Assembly: GCA_045651765.1 (NCBI GenBank)
Contig: JAZRSY010000024.1
Span: forward strand, 124,001 to 188,000
Source: SIG565 sp045651765
GTDB taxonomy: Bacteria; Bacillota; Clostridia; Oscillospirales; Acutalibacteraceae
Direction: 5' to 3'
Length of the DNA stretch: 64,000 nt
Positions within the stretch are counted from its first letter, which is position 1; every line of letters starts with the position of its first letter. A program made the translations under genes and the position numbers. Of this stretch, positions 33,812 through 43,122 are shown in pieces. The notes under the pieces are model-generated. The model ran no database searches. It had not been told where the DNA came from and worked only from the letters and a program-made list of their open reading frames with translations.

Positions 33812-34488
33812 TCTTTAATTCCCATTAATTCTAATGCTTTTTTTGCGGCCGACTGCTCAGCTAATTTTTTGCTTTTGCCGGTTCCGGTGCCCAAAACATT
33901 AGAATTTAAATGTACTTCCACTGTGAATAATTTATCGTGGTCGGGGCCCGATTCTGCAATAAGTACATAACTTAAGCGTTCTTCAGGGTTGCGCTGAATA
34001 ACCTCTTGTAATTTTGTTTTATAATCTTTAAAAGAATCTTCTTGGTTTTGTTCTAATTCTTTTAAAATAAACTTTAAAACAAATGCTTCGGCTGCAGGCA
34101 TTCCGCCATCTAAATAAATTGCGGCTAAAATTGCCTCGAAGGCATCGGCCAACAGTGAAGGCCTTGTGGCGCCGCCGTTTGCGGCTTCACCCCTGCCAAG
34201 TCTTAAGTAATTACTAATACCTAACTCCTTAGCAAACCCATAAAGCGATTTTTCGCACACCAAAGATGCCCTGAGTTTTGTTAATTCGCCCTCGGGCATT
34301 TTTACAAAAGTCTTGAAAATATAGTTAGCAACAATAACTGAAAGTACAGCATCGCCTAAAAATTCGAGCCTTTCGTTAGAACCGCCTTTACAATGGGTTT
34401 CGTTAGCATAGGAAGAATGTGTTAAAGCATTTTCTAAAAGTTTAACATTATTAAATTTATAGTTTAATTTACTTTCTAAATTTTCCAT
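33808..34488 (-). CDS. rnc: Ribonuclease III
   Basis: This 226-residue double-strand RNase processes rRNA precursors. The signature NERLEFLGDAVLSV (about 40-53) and the second acidic site (LLADAFEAILAAIYLDGG) are present. The C-terminal dsRNA-binding domain spans about 155-225 (DYKTKLQEVIQRN; GTGKSKKLAEQSAAKKAL). It follows plsX by 5 bp with no acpP between them. Confidence 0.97.
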   Translation of the reverse strand: MENLESKLNYKFNNVKLLENALTHSSYANETHCKGGSNERLEFLGDAVLSVIVANYIFKTFVKMPEGELTKLRASLVCEKSLYGFAKELGISNYLRLGRGEAANGGATRPSLLADAFEAILAAIYLDGGMPAAEAFVLKFILKELEQNQEDSFKDYKTKLQEVIQRNPEERLSYVLIAESGPDHDKLFTVEVHLNSNVLGTGTGKSKKLAEQSAAKKALELMGIKE

Positions 34489-34493
34489 TTAAA

Positions 34494-35477
34494 TTATCCT
34501 AAATTATTTGTAATTTTACCAATAACATCGTTTTCGGCAAACAAAACTGCCTGCCTAACGGCATTTTTAATGGCTTTAGCGTCGGACGAGCCATGGGCTT
34601 TAATAACGGGTTTAGCAACACCTAAAAGCGGTGCACCGCCAACTTCGGAAGAATCCATTTTAGATTTAATTGAATATAAACCTTTTTTAAGTACGGCGGC
34701 TGCTAATTTTGAAGTAATGTTTTTATAAAACACTTGTTTTAACATTTTAAACATCGTAACGGTTGTGCCCTCAATCAATTTTAAGGCAATATTACCTGTA
34801 AAACCGTCGGTAATAACGGCATCGCACACGCCTTTTGGCATTTCGCGTGATTCAACATTACCAATAAAATTTATTGGTGCTTGGCTTAATAAATTGTAGG
34901 CTTCTTTGCGAAGTTCATCGCCTTTAGTATCTTCGGTGCCAATATTAAGCAAAGCAATAGATGGATTTTTACGGCCTTCAACACTTTCCAAATATGCTGA
35001 TGCCATAATGCCAAATTGACAAAGCATTTCGGGGCGACATTCGGCATTGGCGCCCATATCCATAAGCAAATAAGAGGAATCGGGCGAAGGTATCATACTG
35101 GCGAGTGCAGGTCTTTTAACGCCCTTAATTCTTTTAACTATTAAGGTGCCACCTACCACAACAGCACCTGTGCTACCGGCTGAAACAAAGGCATCTGCTT
35201 CGCCATCAGCCAAAAGCCTAAAGGCAACCGCCATAGAAGACTCTTTATGTGCTTTTAAAAGTGTTGTTGGCTCATCATGCATAGAGATAACATCTGTGGT
35301 ATGAACCACCTTAAGATTTTTAAATTTGAAGCCGTTTTTATTTATGCAATCATTAATTATAGCTTCGTCGCCGGTAAGTATTATATCTACACCAAGCTCG
35401 GCCTGGGCTAAAGCTGCGCCCTTAATAATTTCGAGTGGGGCGTTGTCGCCACCAAAAGCATCAATAACTACCTTCAT
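34494..35477 (-). CDS. plsX: Phosphate acyltransferase PlsX
   Basis: This 327-residue enzyme converts acyl-ACP to acyl-phosphate for phospholipid synthesis. Landmarks are IDAFGGDNAPLEIIKGA, GSTGAVVVGG and VITDGFTGNIALKLIEG. Usually fab genes and acpP follow plsX, but here rnc follows directly. It lies 16 bp after trmFO, with AAGGGG upstream. Confidence 0.96.
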   Translation of the reverse strand: MKVVIDAFGGDNAPLEIIKGAALAQAELGVDIILTGDEAIINDCINKNGFKFKNLKVVHTTDVISMHDEPTTLLKAHKESSMAVAFRLLADGEADAFVSAGSTGAVVVGGTLIVKRIKGVKRPALASMIPSPDSSYLLMDMGANAECRPEMLCQFGIMASAYLESVEGRKNPSIALLNIGTEDTKGDELRKEAYNLLSQAPINFIGNVESREMPKGVCDAVITDGFTGNIALKLIEGTTVTMFKMLKQVFYKNITSKLAAAVLKKGLYSIKSKMDSSEVGGAPLLGVAKPVIKAHGSSDAKAIKNAVRQAVLFAENDVIGKITNNLG

Positions 35478-35493
35478 ATTATTCCCCTTTAAA

Positions 35494-36792
35494 TTAAATA
35501 TTTTTGTTAAACCAATTTAACGAACGCTCTGAAAAAGCTGCATAGCGCTCGCGTTTATCTCTAATATGTTGTTCTAAAGCTGGCAAAATTCCAAAATTTG
35601 CCCCCATGGGTTGAAAATTTTCAACAAATTCATCGCAAATATAATTAAGCAAAGCGCCAATCATGGTAAATTCGGGTAAAATCAACTCTGGTTTATTCAA
35701 AATATGGTTAGCAGCATTAATACCGGCAATTATGCCCGATGCTGCTGACTCCATATAACCCTCTACACCCGAGAGCTGACCTGCAAAAAAAACATTATCA
35801 TCAATTTTTAAAGAAAGATTTTTATTTAATAATTTGGGTGAATTTATAAATGTGTTTCGGTGCATAACACCATACCTTACAAAATCGGCTTTATTAAGCC
35901 CCGGGATTAAGGAAAACACCCTTTTTTGCTCGGGAAATTTTAGGTTTGTTTGAAAACCAACAATGTTATAAAGTGTGCCCTGCTTGTTTTCTTTTCTAAG
36001 TTGCACAACAGCCCAAGGTCTGTGGCCGGTTTTTGGGTCGCGTAATCCCACAGGCTTTAACGGACCGAATCTTATAGAATCCTCGCCGCGTTTTGCCAAA
36101 ACCTCAATGGGCATACAACCTTCGTAAACCGTTAGCGGTTTGTCAAATTCGTGTAAAGGTGCTCCCTCGGCCGAAATTAACTGACTATGAAACTTTTCGT
36201 ATTCTTCTTTATTCATTGGGCAATTAATATAATCATCATTGCCCCTGCCGTAACGTGCAGCAAAAAAAGCCTTTGAAAAATCTATGCTCTCACTTGTAAC
36301 TATTGGGGCTGCTGCATCATAAAAACTTAGGTTTTGGCTTTTGCACTTTTTGGCAATATCGTTGCACAAATCTTGGTCGGTAAGAGGACCCGTTGCAATA
36401 ACGCAAACACCGTTTGGTATTTCGGTTACTACCTCGTTTTTAATTGTTATATTTGGGTGAGATTTAATTTCCTTAGTAATAAAATCTGAAAAAATATTTC
36501 GGTCAACTGCTAATGCGCCGCCCGCTTCTACTTTAGATACATCGGCAGCGCTAAGGCATAATGAGCCAAAACGTCGCATTTCTTCTTTTAAAAGACCTGC
36601 TGCGGAATCTATTCGGGCTGCTTTTAAAGAGTTTGAACAAACAAGCTCGGCATAGTTTTCAGATGTATGAGCAGCCGACATTTTTTTCGGCTTCATTTCA
36701 TAAAGCTCAACCTGAATGCCTTTATTAGCAAGTTGCCATGCGGCCTCAACACCTGCAAGGCCGGCACCAATAACCTTTACTTTATTTTTCAT
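35494..36792 (-). CDS. trmFO: Folate-dependent tRNA-U54 methyltransferase TrmFO
   Basis: This 432-residue FAD enzyme makes ribothymidine at position 54 of tRNA using methylenetetrahydrofolate. The dinucleotide motif is VIGAGLAGVEAAWQLA at the N-terminus. Family segments include ELVCSNSLKAARIDSAAGLL, YEGCMPIEVLAKRGEDSIRF and GQLSGVEGYMESAASG. It overlaps the topA stop by one base; topA-trmFO is a common Firmicute pair. Confidence 0.97.
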   Translation of the reverse strand: MKNKVKVIGAGLAGVEAAWQLANKGIQVELYEMKPKKMSAAHTSENYAELVCSNSLKAARIDSAAGLLKEEMRRFGSLCLSAADVSKVEAGGALAVDRNIFSDFITKEIKSHPNITIKNEVVTEIPNGVCVIATGPLTDQDLCNDIAKKCKSQNLSFYDAAAPIVTSESIDFSKAFFAARYGRGNDDYINCPMNKEEYEKFHSQLISAEGAPLHEFDKPLTVYEGCMPIEVLAKRGEDSIRFGPLKPVGLRDPKTGHRPWAVVQLRKENKQGTLYNIVGFQTNLKFPEQKRVFSLIPGLNKADFVRYGVMHRNTFINSPKLLNKNLSLKIDDNVFFAGQLSGVEGYMESAASGIIAGINAANHILNKPELILPEFTMIGALLNYICDEFVENFQPMGANFGILPALEQHIRDKRERYAAFSERSLNWFNKNI

Positions 36793-38882
36793 TATTTATC
36801 CTTATTTTGCGATTTTTGTGTTCGGGTTGAACATTCTGAATTCATGCAATATTTTGTTTTGCCGCGGCCTTTTAAAATAAAGCCACCGCAAACTTCGCAT
36901 TTTTCGCCGGTGGGCATTCCGGGTGCTGCAAAATCACATTTTGGGTAATTAGAACAACCATAAAAAGCTTTACCGGTTTTTTTAGAATTGCGTTTAATTA
37001 GTTTTGCGCCACACTTAGGGCATGGCTCTTTAATATCATCTTCGGGCATAGGTTTTGTGTTTTTACACTCTGGGTAACCGGGGCAAGCCAAAAACTTACC
37101 AAATCGGCTTGATTTTTCCACCATTACTCTGCCGCATTTTTCGCATATAATATTGCTTTCTTTTACCGGCACTTTAACGCGTTTGCCGGTAAGTTCTTGT
37201 TCGGCTTTTTCAATTTCAACAGCAAAATCTTTATAAAAAGCATCTATTGCTTTAACCCATTCCATTTCACCGGTAGAAATTCTATCTAAATCGGTTTCTA
37301 TGCTGGCGGTAAACTTAACATCTACAACCTGTTTAAAATGCTTAGAAATTAAATCCGACACAACAACACCAAGTGAAGTTGGTTTTAAAGACTTCTTCTC
37401 ACGTTCAATATATTCCCTTTGTAAAATGTTTGACATTATTGTAGCGTAGGTTGAAGGTCTGCCAATTCCATTTTCTTCTAACGCTTTGATTAGCGTGGGT
37501 TCGGTATAACGAGCTGGCGGTAAAGTGAAATGCTGCCCTAAAATTAAATCTTTAAGTTTTAAAACTTCGTTTTCATTAATGTTTGGCAAAGTAACATCAT
37601 TATTATTTTCTTCATCGCGGCCTTCTTCATAAAGGGCGGTAAAGCCTTCAAACTTAACCGAATAACCCGATGCTTTAAACAAATAATTTGCAGCACTAAT
37701 ATCAACTGCCACAGTATCTTGCACGCAGTTGGCCATAAGGCTGGCAACAAACCTGCACCAAATTAGTTTATAAAGCTTATATTGCTCAGTAGTAAGGCTA
37801 TCTTTTACATAATCCGGTGTAATGAAAATATCGGTAGGCCTAATTGCCTCGTGGGCATCTTGGGCATCGGATTTTGTTTTAAAATAGCGTTCGGTTTTAG
37901 GTAAATATTTATCGCCATAAGTGGCTGAAATATATTTTCTGGCAGAAACTCTTGCTTCTTGTGAGATTCGTAAAGAATCGGTACGCATATAGGTTATAAG
38001 ACCTGTAGTGCCGCTCCCCGAAATTTCTACACCTTCGTAAAGTTGTTGTGCAATACGCATGGTTTTTTGACCAGTATAATTAAGTTTGCGTGAAGCCTCT
38101 TGTTGCAAGGTTGAGGTTATAAAAGGTGGAGCGGGTTGCCTGTTACGAACACCCTTTTTAATGTTGGAAACTGTGTAAACGGCACCATCTAAATTAGATT
38201 TTATAATATTTGCTTCGGCTTCGTTAGAAATATCAATTTTCTTGCCGTTAATATCACCATAAAGTTTGGCTGTAAAGGATTTTTTGCCCGAAAGTAATTT
38301 AGCTTCAACAGTCCAATATTCTTCGGGAGTAAATGCTTCTATCTTTTTTTCGCGGTCAACAATAAGTTTTAAGGCTACGCTTTGTACCCTTCCTGCAGAA
38401 AGACCACGCTTAACCTTTTTCCATAAAAACGGGCTTAGCTTGTAACCAACAATTCTATCTAAAGCGCGACGAGCTTGTTGGGCATCAACTAAATCTAAAT
38501 CAATTTTACGAGGGGCTTTCATTCCGCTTTCTATACCTGTTTTTGTAATTTCATTAAAAGCAACACGGTTTGCAGCGTTTAAATCAAGCGCTAAAAGTTG
38601 TGCTAAGTGCCAAGAAATTGCTTCGCCTTCACGGTCAGGGTCGGTTGCCAAATAAACAAAATCGGCATTAGAGGCTGCTTCGCGTAATTTCTTAATGGTT
38701 TCACCCTTGTTGTTAATGGTAACATATTCAAGAGCGTAGTTATTTTTAACGTCTACACCTAGTTTAGATTTTGGTAAATCGCGCACATGGCCGGCCGATG
38801 CCATAACATTAAAATCGGGGCCTAAATATTTTTTAACGCTTTTAATTTTTGTTGGCGATTCAACAATAACAAGCTTTGACAT
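36792..38882 (-). CDS. topA: DNA topoisomerase I
   Basis: This 696-residue type IA enzyme relaxes negative supercoils. The Toprim domain (VIVESPTKIKSVKKYLG; ATDPDREGEAISWHL) is followed by the catalytic Tyr in GLITYMRTDS near residue 298. The C-terminus holds three zinc ribbons, starting CEKCGRVM, CPKCGAKL and CEVCGGFI. It lies 18 bp after dprA. Confidence 0.98.
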   Translation of the reverse strand: MSKLVIVESPTKIKSVKKYLGPDFNVMASAGHVRDLPKSKLGVDVKNNYALEYVTINNKGETIKKLREAASNADFVYLATDPDREGEAISWHLAQLLALDLNAANRVAFNEITKTGIESGMKAPRKIDLDLVDAQQARRALDRIVGYKLSPFLWKKVKRGLSAGRVQSVALKLIVDREKKIEAFTPEEYWTVEAKLLSGKKSFTAKLYGDINGKKIDISNEAEANIIKSNLDGAVYTVSNIKKGVRNRQPAPPFITSTLQQEASRKLNYTGQKTMRIAQQLYEGVEISGSGTTGLITYMRTDSLRISQEARVSARKYISATYGDKYLPKTERYFKTKSDAQDAHEAIRPTDIFITPDYVKDSLTTEQYKLYKLIWCRFVASLMANCVQDTVAVDISAANYLFKASGYSVKFEGFTALYEEGRDEENNNDVTLPNINENEVLKLKDLILGQHFTLPPARYTEPTLIKALEENGIGRPSTYATIMSNILQREYIEREKKSLKPTSLGVVVSDLISKHFKQVVDVKFTASIETDLDRISTGEMEWVKAIDAFYKDFAVEIEKAEQELTGKRVKVPVKESNIICEKCGRVMVEKSSRFGKFLACPGYPECKNTKPMPEDDIKEPCPKCGAKLIKRNSKKTGKAFYGCSNYPKCDFAAPGMPTGEKCEVCGGFILKGRGKTKYCMNSECSTRTQKSQNKDK

Positions 38883-38900
38883 TTTATATCTCCTTAATAA

Positions 38901-40055
38901 TTAGTTTAACAAGCCGTATTTACCGCCCGGCAAGGCTTTAATATACCCGTAAATTTCAAGTTCGGTAAGCGAAGCTAAAATTTGCGAATCGGATAAATCG
39001 TTAATTATAATATCATCTAAATAAAAAATAGGTTTATCTAAATGATTATACACTATTTTTGCATTATTTGAAAGGTTTTCTTTAATATTTTTTTTAATAA
39101 TTTTTTCTTCTTTTGGCTTTTTAGTATTATTATTTTCTTCTTTTAAAATTATTTTTTTAGAATATGCATTTTCAGGGTTAATTTTATGCGGAAATTTAGG
39201 CAGATATTCAAAAATAATATCGTTAAGTTCAAGTAATGGCTTAGCACCGTCTCGTATTAACAAATTAGCTCCCTTATACTGTGGTTCATTAATATTGCCA
39301 GGAATTGCAAATACATCACGGCCTTGTTCGGCAGCAATATTTGCTGTAATTAAGGAACCGCTTTTTTGGTTTGCTTCAATAACAACAATGCCTAAACTTA
39401 AACCCGAAATAATACGGTTTCTAACCGGAAAAGTAAATTTAGAGGCTTTAAAATTAGGCGGGTACTCACTAATTAATAGTCCTTTTTGTGAAATCGTGTT
39501 TCTAAATTCTTTATTTTCTAATAAATATTCGGCATTTATTCCGCAACCTAAAACACAAATTGTGTTACCGTTTACCGCAAGTGCGCCTTTATGTGCTGCG
39601 GTATCGCTCCCAAGGGCACCACCGCTAACAATAGTAAAACCGGCTAAAGCCAACCTTGCCGACAGTGAAAATGCAGCCTTTTTACCAAAAAGTGATACCT
39701 GCCGTGGACCTACTACAGAAATTTTAACCTCGTTTAATAATAGCTCTTTATTGCCTTTAACATAAAGTAAAATTGGTGGGTTTTCAATCTCAAATAAAAG
39801 TTTTGGATAATACTTCGAACCAAACGTTATAATATCGATGCCGTGATTTTTGCAATCTGACACAATGTTTTGTGCATCTTTTAAATTCTTATTACATAAT
39901 TTTTCTATGTATTTTTTATTTAAAAAACCGCAACTAATAATTTCTTCTTCGGTTGAATTAAAAACAGTTTCGGCATTTTTAAATTTGTTTAAAACTAATT
40001 TTCCAGCCTTATTACCATAACCTAAGGCAAGTTGTAACCAAACCCAATATACCAT
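38901..40055 (-). CDS. dprA: DNA-processing protein DprA
   Basis: This protein of about 384 residues binds single-stranded DNA and loads RecA, best known from transformation. The Rossmann-like core has VSGGALGSDTAAHKGALAV and FPVRNRIISGLSLGIVVIEA. A winged helix lies at the C-terminus (about 310-384). The start at ATG 40055 has AAGGTAGTT upstream and lies just after the stop of the preceding methyltransferase gene. Confidence 0.94.
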   Translation of the reverse strand: MVYWVWLQLALGYGNKAGKLVLNKFKNAETVFNSTEEEIISCGFLNKKYIEKLCNKNLKDAQNIVSDCKNHGIDIITFGSKYYPKLLFEIENPPILLYVKGNKELLLNEVKISVVGPRQVSLFGKKAAFSLSARLALAGFTIVSGGALGSDTAAHKGALAVNGNTICVLGCGINAEYLLENKEFRNTISQKGLLISEYPPNFKASKFTFPVRNRIISGLSLGIVVIEANQKSGSLITANIAAEQGRDVFAIPGNINEPQYKGANLLIRDGAKPLLELNDIIFEYLPKFPHKINPENAYSKKIILKEENNNTKKPKEEKIIKKNIKENLSNNAKIVYNHLDKPIFYLDDIIINDLSDSQILASLTELEIYGYIKALPGGKYGLLN

Positions 40056-40057
40056 AA

Positions 40058-40828
40058 CTACCTTATTAACTCCCACATAGCAACAGCAGCCGCAACAGAC
40101 GCATTAAGGGATTCTACCCTGCCTTGCATTGGTATTGTTATTTTTTCACACGCTTCGGCGGTTTCGGGTTTTAGACCATTTGCCTCGTTACCTATAAGCA
40201 CCACAGAACCGTCTGAAAAATTAACACTGTTTATTTTTTTGTCGCCTTTAACCACGCAGGCATAAAGGCTTAAACCACTATTTTTAAGGTCGGATAAAAA
40301 ATTGTCAGAAACAATTATTGGCAGACGCAACAAAGCCCCCATAGAAGCCCTTATACATTTGGGCGAATATGGGTCGCAACTGCCGCCGGATATAATAATA
40401 CCGCTAATGCCAAGTGCCTCTGCAGTGCGCGAAATTGCACCTAAATTAGCAGGGTCGGCAATGTTTTCAAGTGCTATATATCTTCCGTTTTTATTAATAG
40501 AATATTTATTATTGGGTATTTTAACGGTTGCTAACACACCCTGAGGGGTTTTTGTGTCGGCAATTTTTTCAAAAATATAGTCGGGTACAATAACCGCTTG
40601 TTTAGATTTACCGGAAAAATTTTCAGTTTCTTTTGAAAATTTTTGCATAAAATCTTTGGTAAAAACCAAAGTTTCAAATAAAATATTATTTTCAAAACAG
40701 TCTTGGCAAAGTCTTAAACCTTCAACTAAAAAAAGGCCTGCATTTTGCCTTTCTTTAGAGCTTTGGTTTAGCTTTGTTAAGGCTTTTATTAGTGGGTTTT
40801 CTTTGCTGGTTATTGTTAAATATTTCAT
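40058..40828 (-). CDS. SpoU/TrmH-family RNA 2'-O-methyltransferase (RlmB-like)
   Basis: This 256-residue SPOUT methyltransferase has an N-terminal substrate-binding domain (LTKLNQSSKERQNAGLFLVEG). The three SpoU motifs follow as ALENIADPANLGAISRTAEA, VVLIGNEANGL and IPMQGRVESLNASVAAAVA. It probably methylates a ribose in 23S rRNA, but the target base cannot be read from sequence. The preceding gap holds the rplT terminator. Confidence 0.88.
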   Translation of the reverse strand: MKYLTITSKENPLIKALTKLNQSSKERQNAGLFLVEGLRLCQDCFENNILFETLVFTKDFMQKFSKETENFSGKSKQAVIVPDYIFEKIADTKTPQGVLATVKIPNNKYSINKNGRYIALENIADPANLGAISRTAEALGISGIIISGGSCDPYSPKCIRASMGALLRLPIIVSDNFLSDLKNSGLSLYACVVKGDKKINSVNFSDGSVVLIGNEANGLKPETAEACEKITIPMQGRVESLNASVAAAVAMWELIR

Positions 40829-40844
40829 TATATTTTTATCCTTT

Positions 40845-40877
40845 TAAAACAAATTCGCCCGAGGTAAACTCGGGCGT
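40845..40877 (-). terminator. Terminator after rplT
   Basis: Minus strand: CGCCCGAG-TTTAC-CTCGGGCG (40876-40856) followed by AATTTGTTTTAAAA. The T tract is interrupted, so some read-through into the downstream genes is likely. Confidence 0.7.
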
Positions 40878-40882
40878 AAAAA

Positions 40883-41242
40883 CTATTTTTCTAATGCTTT
40901 TTTTGCACTTTTTGCAAGAGTAGCAAAGCCGGCAGCATCGTTAACTGCCAGTTCAGCCAACATTTTGCGGTTAATTTGAATTCCTGCTTTTTTAAGACCA
41001 TTCATAAATGATGAATAGTTCATACCGTTAATTTTAGCTGCAGCCGAAATACGTGTAATCCAAAGACGACGGAAATCACGCTTTTTAAGCCTTCTGCCAA
41101 TGTAGGCATAGTTGCCCGATTTCATAACGGCTTCTTTAGCAGTTTTAAAGAGCTTTGATTTAGCTCCGAAATAGCCCTTTGCGAGCTTTAAAGTTTTATT
41201 TCTTCTTTTGCGTGTTGCTAACGCACCTTTAACTCGTGCCAT
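40883..41242 (-). CDS. rplT: Ribosomal protein L20
   Basis: This 119-residue 23S-binding assembly protein starts MARVKGALATRKRRNKTLKL and includes the typical GRRLKKRDFRRLWITRI. In Bacillus L20 represses its own operon through the infC leader, and a matching leader is present here. Confidence 0.98.
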   Translation of the reverse strand: MARVKGALATRKRRNKTLKLAKGYFGAKSKLFKTAKEAVMKSGNYAYIGRRLKKRDFRRLWITRISAAAKINGMNYSSFMNGLKKAGIQINRKMLAELAVNDAAGFATLAKSAKKALEK

Positions 41243-41265
41243 TGTATCTAACCTCTTTTCTTGCC

Positions 41266-41463
41266 TTATTTATAAGGAATCATTTTTTTAACCTTTGCAA
41301 CGTTTGTTACATCGGCTACTACTACTTTGCGAAGATTTCTCTTGCGTTTTGTGGTTTTCTTGTTAAGAATGTGTGATTTGAATGCGTGGCCGCGTTTTAC
41401 TAAACCGGTTTTGGTAAGTTTAAAACGCTTTTTTGCACCGCTGTGTGTTTTAATCTTAGGCAT
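41266..41463 (-). CDS. rpmI: Ribosomal protein L35
   Basis: This 65-residue basic protein starts MPKIKTHSGAKKRFKLTKTG and is typical of L35. It lies between infC and rplT. GGAGG lies upstream of the ATG. Confidence 0.98.
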   Translation of the reverse strand: MPKIKTHSGAKKRFKLTKTGLVKRGHAFKSHILNKKTTKRKRNLRKVVVADVTNVAKVKKMIPYK

Positions 41464-41489
41464 TATAATTCCTCCTTAAATTTTATGAA

Positions 41490-42008
41490 TTATTTTACAG
41501 GTTTTGGTGCTAAGAACATAAGCATGTTACGTCCTTCCATTTTAGCAGGCTTTTCAACATTTGAAACCTCGCTGCAATATTGAGCAAAACGTTCCATAAT
41601 TTCTATGCCAATTTCGGGGTGGCCAAACTCACGACCGCGGAAACGGATAGAAACCTTTACCTTGTCGCCATCTTTCAAAAAGCGAATGGCGTGGTTGCCC
41701 TTGGTTTCAAAATCGTGTTTATCAATGCTAAGGCCTAAGCGGACCTCTTTAACATCTACAACCTTTTGATTCTTTCTTGCCTCTTTTTCACGTTTGGCTT
41801 GCTCAAAACGGTATTTACCAAAATCCATTATTTTGCAAACCGGTGGGTTAGAGTTTGGCGAAAGATTAACAAGGTCTAGGTCTTTTTTTATTGCTGCCGA
41901 AAGGGCATCTTTAATAGGCATAATGCCTAACTGAGTGCCATCGGTATCAATAACGCGAACCTCTTTAAACTTAATGTTTTCATTGATTAAAATTTCTTTG
42001 CTGCTAAT
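41490..42008 (-). CDS. infC: Translation initiation factor IF-3, starting at AUU
   Basis: This factor of about 172 residues prevents premature subunit joining and proofreads start codons. It has the N domain (ILINENIKFKEVRVID), a linker rich in Lys/Glu/Arg, and the C domain (VKEVRLGLSIDKHDFETK). The only well-placed start is ATT at 42008-42006, with GGAGG nine bases upstream. No in-frame ATG or GTG lies nearby and the ORF upstream does not look like IF-3. AUU starts are known for infC, where IF-3 limits its own translation. Confidence 0.95.
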   Translation of the reverse strand: MSSKEILINENIKFKEVRVIDTDGTQLGIMPIKDALSAAIKKDLDLVNLSPNSNPPVCKIMDFGKYRFEQAKREKEARKNQKVVDVKEVRLGLSIDKHDFETKGNHAIRFLKDGDKVKVSIRFRGREFGHPEIGIEIMERFAQYCSEVSNVEKPAKMEGRNMLMFLAPKPVK

Positions 42009-42163
42009 GTTAAAGCACCTCCAACAAATAAACAATTCAAAAAGCACGGGTACAATAATGTCACCCGTGCTTAATAAGCATAATAAGGCCAAAGCCTTTT
42101 ACTTATTAACCCTTTAGGACGAAACCCGTGGGTGAGAACGACATTACTGTTCTGCTTTATTGT
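42009..42163 (-). promoter_or_regulatory. L20-type leader with terminator and anti-terminator
   Basis: The transcript before infC holds an intrinsic terminator: AGCACGGGT pairs with ACCCGTGCT (42071-42043) and a TTTTTG tract follows. An upstream CACGGGT copy (42130-42124) can pair with the same 3' arm, giving a mutually exclusive anti-terminator. A hairpin AGAAC...GTTCT and a long TTAATAAG/CTTATTAA stem lie around these. This matches how the L20 leader controls infC-rpmI-rplT in Bacillus; here it is inferred from position and pairing. Confidence 0.8.
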
Positions 42164-42169
42164 GCATTT

Positions 42170-42198
42170 ATTTTAACACCTAAAGTAAAATTTGTCAA
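42170..42198 (-). promoter_or_regulatory. Promoter of infC-rpmI-rplT
   Basis: Minus strand: TTGACA (42198-42193), a 17-bp spacer, TAAAAT (42175-42170). Confidence 0.85.
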
Positions 42199-42246
42199 CA
42201 CTCAATTTAAATTTTTTGTTTTTTAGGCGTTATAAATATATTTTTA

Positions 42247-42275
42247 TTGCAGTAATCAGTAAAATATGTTATTAT
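42247..42275 (+). promoter_or_regulatory. Promoter of murI
   Basis: TTGCAG (42247-42252), a 17-bp spacer, TATTAT (42270-42275). Divergent from the infC promoter about 50 bp away. Confidence 0.65.
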
Positions 42276-42309
42276 AAATTGAATTAATATGTGCTTAGGA
42301 GAGATTTTG

Positions 42310-43122
42310 TTGGATAATAAGCCTATTGGTATATTTGATTCAGGTCTTGGCGGCCTAACCGTTATGAAAGAGGTAATTTCACAGCTACCAAACGAAAACA
42401 TTGTTTACTTTGGTGACACCGCCCGTGTGCCTTATGGTACACGCAGCCACGAAACCATTAAAAAATATGCCTTGCAAGATGCTGACTTTTTATTAAAAAA
42501 TGATGTTAAAGCAATTGTAGCCGCATGCGGCACGGTTAGCTCTGTGGCATCAGGCGAGTTTAAAGATTATAAAGTGCCTTATTTTGAAATGATTACACCG
42601 GCTGCTATTGCCGCCGTTAAGGCTACCAAAATTAACAAAATTGGTGTTATCGGCACCCCTGCCACCATTAAAAGCGGCGAACATAAACGCCGTATTTTAG
42701 AACTTTTGCCCGCTGCCGAAATTTATGCCCAGGCCTGCCCTTTATTTGTGCCGTTGGTTGAAGAAGGCATTACCGACAGTAATAATTTTGTTTTAAACGA
42801 AATTGCAAAAAAATATTTATTACCACTTAAAGAACAAAATATTGACACACTTATTTTAGGCTGCACCCACTACCCTATTTTAAGTGATGTTATTAGCAAA
42901 ATAATGGGTAATGAAATAACCCTAATTAACCCCGGTGAAGAACTTGCACTCTCCCTTAAAAATTATTTAACCACTAATAATTTATGTGCCGAGAACAATA
43001 TTCCAAAACACAACTTTTTTGTTAGCGATATGACGATATCGTTCCAAAAGACTGCAAGATTTTTATTGGATGAAAACATAAACGAACTTAACGCAAAGCA
43101 GGTGGACATTAATAAAATATGA
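42310..43122 (+). CDS. murI: Glutamate racemase MurI
   Basis: This enzyme of about 270 residues makes D-glutamate for peptidoglycan. The start motif is PIGIFDSGLGGLTV. The two catalytic Cys are in AACGTVSS (near residue 75) and LGCTHYPIL (near 190). The usual ACNTA box reads ACGTV here, but the Cys is kept. I prefer TTG 42310, behind GGAGAG, over ATG 42289, which has no ribosome site. It overlaps the next gene by 4 bp. Confidence 0.93.
   Translation: MDNKPIGIFDSGLGGLTVMKEVISQLPNENIVYFGDTARVPYGTRSHETIKKYALQDADFLLKNDVKAIVAACGTVSSVASGEFKDYKVPYFEMITPAAIAAVKATKINKIGVIGTPATIKSGEHKRRILELLPAAEIYAQACPLFVPLVEEGITDSNNFVLNEIAKKYLLPLKEQNIDTLILGCTHYPILSDVISKIMGNEITLINPGEELALSLKNYLTTNNLCAENNIPKHNFFVSDMTISFQKTARFLLDENINELNAKQVDINKI

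Noticed and set aside
42009..42092. N-terminal extension of IF-3 from an upstream ATG
   Set aside because: The added residues are hydrophobic and unlike IF-3, and they lie across the terminator hairpin; ATT 42008 has the good ribosome site.
41935..42117. Plus-strand ORF over the infC start and leader
   Set aside because: It overlaps the infC coding region and its structured leader with no ribosome site.
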